From Bryopsis sp. KO-2023 (lineage: Eukaryota; Chlorophyta; Ulvophyceae; Bryopsidales; Bryopsidaceae), in NCBI GenBank assembly GCA_030272585.1, contig BSYQ01000003.1, forward strand, positions 6,014,001 through 6,078,000: a stretch of DNA of 64,000 nt, read 5' to 3'. Below are positions 57,365 through 64,000 of the stretch, one piece after another. Numbering within the stretch: position 1 is the first letter of the stretch; the number at the start of each line of letters is the position of its first letter. The position numbers and the translations under genes are program-made. The notes under the pieces are model-generated. The model did no database searches. It was given only the letters and a program-made list of their open reading frames with translations, and was not told the DNA's origin.

Positions 57365-57706
57365 TCCTTTTTATTCTTCTTTTTTTTCTCCTATTCGGTG
57401 TCCACTGGATGCGGGTTTTTTTGTATATGTTTTTTTTGTATTTGGATATTTTCGATCGGAATGTCACCTGCTGTCAACCAAAGCCATTACAAATTCTCTC
57501 AGAAATCAAGATTCTGTGACTGACTGACAAGCCACTGCAAAGGACAGGTGTGCAGTGTTGGTTTGATTTCTCCCTCAATTCTGTCTGCATTTCTGAGAAG
57601 GATTTTCCCCGAATCTATTTATTAACAACTGTGGTGTTGTGGAGTTATCATTGATGCCCCCCCTGAGTGTTATAGTCCTCTCACCAAAGAAAAAACAAGA
57701 AAGCAG

Positions 57707-58355
57707 ACCCTAATACCGCCGATCTCGCCTCGACGGCAGCCCGGACTTCGATGGGAAGGGAGTTAGAGAGAGAGAATGCTGTGATCGATCGTTGGTGCGA
57801 TTTTCGCTCCTTGGTATGACGGGACTGCTGCGCAGTGGTGGAATGATATTATTGATTGATTGCAATGATGTTATGTAATGTGTGGAAAAAAAAAGCATGC
57901 CCCAAAATATTGAGAGCTGGATCTGATGGTGTTTCTCAAACTGAATCATTCGCAGTAATCTGAAGGAGCCCAGTTTTCAGGGAATTGATCGGCACTTCAA
58001 CCACAAGAAAGGGGGTGGACTGATGATCAAAGGATTCACCCCACTTATTGCCGATTTGGTATTGCACAGAGCAAGCAACTCTGAGGCAAAACCAGCGATG
58101 GCTGAGTGTGGGGGAAATTTGAGGAGGGACATGGAAAAATCGATTGGGGATGAGAATGGTGGTGGACAGATTGACTCATTCAAAAGCAAGATGAATGTCT
58201 CGAGTTATTCGGCCAAAACTTGTTCTTTTGGCAATATCTGGAATTGCATGAAGGCCAATACCCCCAAAAAACACCGCATTTATTTGGTGGATGCTCCTAT
58301 GGGACTACATTCTGAGAACTTGTCTGGAAAACCCCCAAGCACCATTGTCAATTGA
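57707..58355 (+). CDS. two 3' exons of an unidentified gene
   Basis: Exon 57707-57794 (after AAGCAG) reads PNTADLASTAARTSMGREL and continues to VIDR. It joins in phase, through a GTGCGA donor, to the terminal exon 57956-58355. The latter reads LKEPSFQGIDRHFNHKKGGG and GLMIKGFTPLIADLVLHRAS, later KKHRIYLVDAPMGLHSEN, and stops at 58353-58355. Composition and length (400 bases open) suggest a real protein. No family recognised. A short Met-initiated stretch at 57461 (MSPAVNQSHYKFSQKS) may be the first exon, starting only about 100 bases from the ZGRF1-like start on the other strand. Confidence 0.4.
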
Positions 58356-58543
58356 AGGGAATCCCAATTGGTCCTGGTTTGGGATGATTGTAATGTGAGG
58401 ACCTGATTAGTCAGACCGGAGTGCAGAATGACAAAATGGAAACGATCAACTGTCATCGTAGCAACACTAAAAACAAGTTGAAAAGCATTTGAAAATCACA
58501 AATATCCCGTCCACAAACTCCCAGTCCCAGTCCTAAAAAAGTC

Positions 58544-59901
58544 CTACAAAGTTTCAGCAAGGAGGGGTTCGCCTTCATCTGCAGCTTCGGTAAATTTCTC
58601 TTTTGCTGGCTTTTGTTTGCTGGCCCAAGGATTTATTGAACTGAACCAGTCCATCAGAAAACTGATAAAAAAAAAACACAAATCTTAGCTGCCAGAGAAG
58701 AAAGAAAGGCCACTCAAAAAGATAATCACCTGCCCTGTTTCTTTTTTTTTCAACTTTTTTCGAGATTAAACTGCAGAACTTTTGCCTGTCCATTGTCATA
58801 TGATTCACTCTTGACTGTGTTGTTCCATGCACAACTTGAAAGGGGCAGTTGGGGATATCAAAACCATATTTTGTGTTTCCACACTGTTTTAAACGAAATC
58901 AACACGAGCAATATGTTTTCTGGAAACACCTGACCAAAAGCATGAAGATCCTACTGGATCTTTGGCTAAATCAGCGCAAGCAACTTGACCTGTTTTGCTT
59001 ACCTCTTCATTGGTCCATCCATTCCCACAGAAAAAGCTCCAACAATAATGAAGACAACCCCCAGGATGTCCTGCCAAGTGATGGCGTGGTCAAAGAACAG
59101 AAAACTCCACAGCAGTCCCCAGATCAACAACGTGGTTTCTATGGAGGTGGACAATCCAGCTGGGATCAATTGACAAGCCCGACAAGCGAAGAACCCTCCA
59201 AAACATGACGAAAGTGCTGCGATTAATGTAAAAGCAATGGTGGCTGGGTCGTCGATTATCACCGCACGGCCAGGAAAGCCGAGCAGCATCGGTGGGATGG
59301 CGAGCAGAGTTTGAAACGTGAACGCCCAAGTGCTAATAACACCAGGAGAGACGCTGTTACGAAGTCCTCGTATCACAGTGAAAGCAACACCAGCTCCCAA
59401 GGCGGAGCAAACGCCAAGAGTGACCCCAACTATCTTCCTGGCATCCCAGACAACATCGCCGAGCTGGAACAAGAACGACGAACCGTTCAGAAGCAGGACA
59501 CCAGCAACCACAAGCGCCAGTCCCAAAATGGAAGGAGGGCCGAAGGGGTCCTTGAAGAATATCCTTCCAAGGATGGCGCACACCACGGGATTCATGTAAA
59601 ATAAACCGACGGAGTCGACTAAGGGTATCAAGCCCAAGGACCCATAGAGGCAGATCAAAAAGGAACCATACAGGACACCAGGGAGCATGACGAGGCGTAG
59701 GTCTTGCTTCCTTCCGCAAAGACTCTCCTTGGAGATTGCATTGATGACAAGAGTGGCCGCCCACTTGATGATTCCAGAAGCCACAGCGTACTCGAACAGG
59801 GGCACGGTCTTGGAAACTCGAGCGGTGAGCGCTGAGTCGAGACTGAAAAGGAAGGCCATGCCTATCGCGAGCAAAACCCCTGAGTTCCAGAAGAACCTCA
59901 T
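58544..59901 (-). CDS. EamA/DMT-superfamily transporter
   Basis: Two exons (59901-59003 and 58661-58544), 338 residues in frame. The first exon carries about ten hydrophobic segments in two similar halves, as in EamA (DUF6) drug/metabolite transporters. Seen: LLAIGMAFLFSLDSALTARV at the start, YGSFLICLYGSLGLIPLVDS before the short Pro/Asn turn MNPVVCAILGRIFFKD, and in the second half LIPAGLSTSIETTLLIWGLL then DILGVVFIIVGAFSVGMDG. The second exon adds a cytosolic tail ending EKFTEAADEGEPLLAETL; EGEPLL fits an acidic dileucine sorting motif, so a vacuolar or endosomal membrane is plausible. Substrate unknown. The donor AAGAG/GTAAGC is clear; without splicing the first exon stops at once (TAA). 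Confidence 0.85.
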
Positions 59902-62157
59902 CGTGGCTAGACCCCAGTTGGGCGCGTCGCTTCCGTCAAGATAAGGTGTGCCTCCCCAACTAAAAAGAAAAACTTACACCCCGAAGACGCACCCCCTATC
60001 CATGGTTTAGTCCCAATTCAAACCTCACTTTTTCATTCCTGTTACGCACAACCCCAAAATCGCAAGTCCCCTGAGATCCCATCTAGCATCCCATCTCACA
60101 GTTGTGCTGCCTGTTACAGTAGACACCAAACCAAACCAAACCAAAAATTACATGCGCAGTAGACGCCGCTTTGTCCGCCATCGGATAATCAAACCCACCG
60201 CCTTTTAAGCCGAAGTCGCCAGAAACGGAATTTTTAGGGGGGGGAACCCATCGTTTTATCAGCCCGACCATCGGATAATCAGCCTAACCAATCGCGAATT
60301 TCATTCGCGAATGGTCGAACAGAGAACGCGCGACGCAAAGGGAATGCGAAACGGTCGCACAGAATGAATACAATGCAAAGAAATACAAAATCGTCGACTC
60401 TTTGCCTCTGTTTCTGGACGTCATATTCGTTCCGATGGTAGTCGGCCTGTAGCGCCGAGGCTATGACAAGATGGAGGAGTACGAGAATGCCCAAGACGGG
60501 GCCATGGAGTTACTTCGACAGGGGTTGAACCGCCAGGCCACTATTAACGAGTGTTTTAGAGTTTGAATCGAATGCGTGCGCGATCAGGAAAGGGGAAAAT
60601 GTCGGACACCGTAGTGTAAAACAATCGTTGTCTATGCCCGAAAAAGCGTGGCCCGAATGTGTTGGATTAAGCGGTGTGGTACTGTATTACCGTAAATTTC
60701 CGGCAATGCTAAACGATTATATCGGGCTGGTGGCACATCTACATCGATAATTCCAGGTGGATGCACTTTAGTAGTCCAACCTTTAGGTGTCTTGTTTCAA
60801 ACAAGTTGTTTGCCACCGGATTGAACGGGCTTGAAATTCAATTTCACCAGGCACAATCCAAAATGCTTTTCGTGCTTGTGGTTTGGTGGAAAGTTCCGGT
60901 AGTGTGTTTGAAGAGGCAGTTCAGGATTTAAGAAAGGCATTGGTAGAGTAAAGGATCGGTTGGTGTTGTTTTTTTATGGGCTTGGGGACTCATATTGAGT
61001 TTCTGATTGTTGGGCGACAAACTTTCTTCTTACAACAAATGATTTTTATCCTGCAAATCATTTTCTGATTGGTGAGAACTATGTTTGTATCCACTCTCCA
61101 CCTTTAGTATCCAGGTCGGCTTTTTCAGGGTCAAAATTAAGTTTGTATCCGGATGCTATTGACGGGAATTTACGATACAAAGTAGGTTTCCCCCCGAGAA
61201 AATGGTTGCCTTTCGCGAAAGTTGCTTCCAGAAAATGAAACGTGTGTGATGCTTTCTCGCGTTGCAATAATCTACTTTAATGAGTACGGAAGGGAGGTTC
61301 TTCTCTTTCGAGATTTTTATTGCTTGGATGCTGGCCATATCCTGAGCATACACTCTTTCCATGGACACTTTTCAATAAACCACCACCACACCATCATTTT
61401 ACAACAATGGTCTTTCTCCACCCCAGGGACAGCGATCACAACCCCTCACTGCCCCACTCTCAATTTAATCCCTTTCAAAATCGAGAGACTCCACTTCAAG
61501 CAGAAAACCAACCCAATGAGTGCAACAAGTCCATTCAGAGATCCCTCCTGTTTTCCTTATGCTCGCTCGGCATTTCAAGACACCAATGCAAACCAAATAG
61601 ATTCCGAAAGAAAGAAAAAAAAAAACACAAGATGGAAACAAAAACCCATACTCGATCCCTCCCCATGTGGAGGATCCTATTCACATCAAGCGAGAAAATC
61701 GTTCTAATACTTTGAAGAATGATTCTCCATTGCGTATGTAGCTGTATTGAAAACAAACCAACCACGGCCAGAACCCCACCCAACCCCTCGCCATTCCTTA
61801 ACCCTTGTGAATGAAAAGAAATACATATGTTGCAAAAACTAAAATGACAAAAAAACACCCTCGGATGATGCATACACAAACATGCTGGGAGCCTTTTGTC
61901 ACTTCAAATCACCCAGCATCTTTCAGACAAAATATTGCCAAAGTCAAAATACAACAGAAACAAAAACAAAAACTGGAATACCAATGAAAACAAGGTCGAT
62001 GGCTGAACCAAAATCTACGATACACAACTGATATTGAAGATTGAAAATTCCAACAGCTTCCACCCAGCAACACCTCCACAACCAAGCCTTCTTCCCACCA
62101 CATTTGTTCCACACACACACATATTCACAGAGTATGTGTGTGTGCATATATGCATGA
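59902..62157. other. intergenic region
   Basis: Holds the EamA promoter and, at the right, the ZIP gene 3' end. An ATG at 60471 opens 31 codons (MEEYENAQDGAMELLRQGLN...) with protein-like composition, possibly a first exon, but no partner was found. CA/GT repeats at 62111-62146 can pair as a hairpin. Nothing else recognised. Confidence 0.4.
60471..60566 (+). CDS. short open frame, possible first exon
   Basis: Thirty-one codons from ATG at 60471 to TGA; begins MEEYENAQDGAMELLRQG and continues as NRQATINECFRV. It looks like helix-forming protein sequence, with no recognised family and no confirmed splice donor. Confidence 0.2.
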   Translation: MEEYENAQDGAMELLRQGLNRQATINECFRV

Positions 62158-64000
62158 CTAAACAGTGAACATCAGCAGGCTGGCAGCCATGACTGCCATG
62201 CCGATGAAGCAAGACTTCGTGACATACTTGTCGTCGGGGTCGAAACGAAGGGCAGTGGGGATGAGTTCGCTCACAGCAATGTAGACCATCATTCCCGCCA
62301 CGACGGCAAACAGAACTGCATAGGCGATCTCCCCCATGTTCGAGAGGAGCACCCAGCCAAAAAGGCCGCCAATGGGCTCAGAAACTCCCGACAGGAACGC
62401 CCACAGGAAACCCTTCATTCGGCTGCCCGTGGAGTAATACACTGGCATCGCTACCACCACCCCCTGATCGCACACATGGGAAGCTTGTGAGTTGACAACC
62501 CAAATCCATCACGTGCTTACAGGGATGAGTGCCCCGTTGCTGGTAATTTATCCATGATCTTTGAAAGAGAGTACCCTCGTAGAGCACATGCATTAGATGA
62601 GGGAAAGTCTGACCATTGTTCGACGACAGCATTATGATTTCTTTTTTTAAAGAGAAAAGTGTCATTCTTATTTCTGTGACATTAATTTTGGGGGGGACGG
62701 AGGGGGTTCACAACTGACCTCTGGAATATTGTGAAGTGCAATGGCAACAGCGATCGCAACACCAGCCGTGGGGTCCGCCAGGGTAGCAACGAAAGTAGCC
62801 AGCCCCTCCGGGAAGTTGTGCAAAGCAATCGCAATCCCGCTCATCAAGCCTACACAAAAAAAAAATGTCTCACAATTAAAGGAAAGATCCCATGTTCACC
62901 CCACAGTGAAAATGCCAAGGTCAGCATGACAGACAGAAATATGGTTCAGAGGTTATAAATAGGATTGTTGCACACACATCCATTTCCTGACTTACCGACT
63001 TTCTGAAGGTGGTGGGCATGATGGTCCGCCTCCAGAATCTCCTCGACAGCTTCTTTCACCTCAGTGGTGTCGATCTAAAGCAATCCAAGGCAAGGCCAAA
63101 TTTTGTCACAAAATGATTTATTATTTTTTTCTTGAGCATTGGCAGGAGGAGATCACAAAGTTTTGAGACATACTAAAAAAATTTTGACACTCCACATGTC
63201 ATCCCATTAAAAAGCTGGATTGTGTAATTACTAATCACACAGCAAGCATCCAAATATTGCTTGTCGAGGTTGTCCAAAGAGTGACAAAGAGCAGCAATTT
63301 TATCTGTATAAAATAAAATAAAATGTATAAATCGTATTAAGTTATTATTCCTAATTATCAATTGATTACTAGTTTTATGCAGCGGACACAAATATAACTC
63401 ACATCATCTTTGGGAATATTGTCCGTTCCCTCTTCTTTGGCGACATTGCCCAGCTCCTCATCTTTCTCTTTCATCGTATCACCATCTTGCGACTGCATCC
63501 ACAATTTGAAACAAAACCCCAAGTCAATCCGTAACTTTCCGAAAAATGCAATCAAAAAAGACCTGACAGACTCGAATCATAATCACCCTTCTCCATCCAA
63601 TTTTTTTCCTTCAGATGACCCGCGTCAACACAGTGTTTATTTCATCCACCCGAAAAAGTATGAGTTTTCATGTACGAGCTGAGGGAGATACGGTGGATTG
63701 GCCATAAAACGAATATGATTGTTTATATGAGGATTGAGGGAGATATGGTGGATCAGCCAGCCATATCACGATTTCGATGCATGCCCACACACACACACAT
63801 CATGCAAAAATCCAACCACCAATGATTAATTAATAGGGGGTGTTGCTCCCAAGGGCATCCTCACCTCACGTGCGCTATCACAGATGGACTTTGGTTTGTT
63901 GCCACTGAAGCAACTGGCATGGTGCATGATCTGATGAACGAACAAATCCAGCATGTACGTAATGATGATCCCCCCGAAAAAACACAGAGTGGCGTATTGC
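62158..64000 (-). CDS. ZIP-family metal transporter (ZupT/ZTP29-like), C-terminal part
   Basis: Five exons in the window (>64000-63865, 63492-63403, 63074-62996, 62849-62719, 62463-62158); the 5' part lies beyond the right edge. ZIP proteins move Zn2+, Fe2+ or Mn2+ into the cytosol. Seen: a membrane segment [20 protein letters not shown]; a hydrophilic loop with acidic stretch and the His motif DHHAHH; then the metal-binding helices [15 protein letters not shown] and AIALHNIPE followed by [15 protein letters not shown], the paired HNFPEG/HNIPEG signatures of the GufA/ZupT branch; and last segments [16 protein letters not shown] and [16 protein letters not shown] [14 protein letters not shown]. 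Stop at 62158-62160. Phases of all internal exons agree. Plant ZTP29 (ER zinc transporter) is the nearest type known to me; localisation here is inference. Confidence 0.9.

Overview
The window is nuclear DNA of a eukaryote. Every recognisable gene is cut into short exons by GT-AG introns, mostly of about 50-500 bases with pyrimidine-rich 3' ends, and coding runs add up in frame only when the exons are joined. The gene set points to a streptophyte green alga with flagellated cells. A phytocystatin with the plant-type C-terminal cystatin-like extension and a starch/glucan phosphatase of the SEX4 type are plant-lineage genes. A very large protein of the androglobin/FAP42 type (calpain-like domain plus many nucleotide-kinase domains) is a flagellar central-apparatus protein. 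The lineage is inference; no taxonomic marker was seen. Non-coding DNA is full of long A, T, C and G homopolymers and polypyrimidine stretches.

Layout: the 3' exon of an unknown + gene (69-214); a LarB/CpmA-type gene on - (1586-5376) with an inverted-repeat element in an intron; a 791-bp element with perfect 149-bp inverted repeats (6000-6790); a secreted two-domain cystatin on + (6890-8130); poorly coding, low-complexity DNA (8.2-13.7 kb); a CDH1/FZR/CCS52 APC/C activator on - (13776-16528); an unidentified gene on - (17447-19453); a SEX4-like phosphatase on + (to 23282); the 26-exon FAP42/androglobin-like gene on + (23942-33867, 2183 codons that close in frame); a TAF5 gene on - (34693-38310) sharing a short divergent promoter with a divergent CDC20-family gene on + (38678-40919); a RecQ/BLM-type helicase on + (about 43530-50892); a ZGRF1-type SF1 helicase on - (51819-57364); an unknown two-exon 3' end on + (57707-58355); an EamA/DMT transporter on - (58544-59901); and the C-terminal part of a ZIP metal transporter on - (62158 to beyond 64000).

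The genes do not form a pathway, as expected for a eukaryote. Two loose themes exist: two APC/C activators (FZR and CDC20 types) within 25 kb, and two recombination-type helicases (RecQ and ZGRF1) placed convergently. The most unusual observations are the alternation of intact and degenerate P-loops in the FAP42-like protein, a TAF5 that appears to lack its NTD2 domain, collagen-like 15-residue repeats in the RecQ N-terminus, the loss of the legumain-site Asn in the cystatin extension, and at least three inverted-repeat elements. Splice sites were chosen by hand from GT/AG, phase and protein family fit; first exons of several genes (LarB, SEX4, RecQ) remain uncertain.
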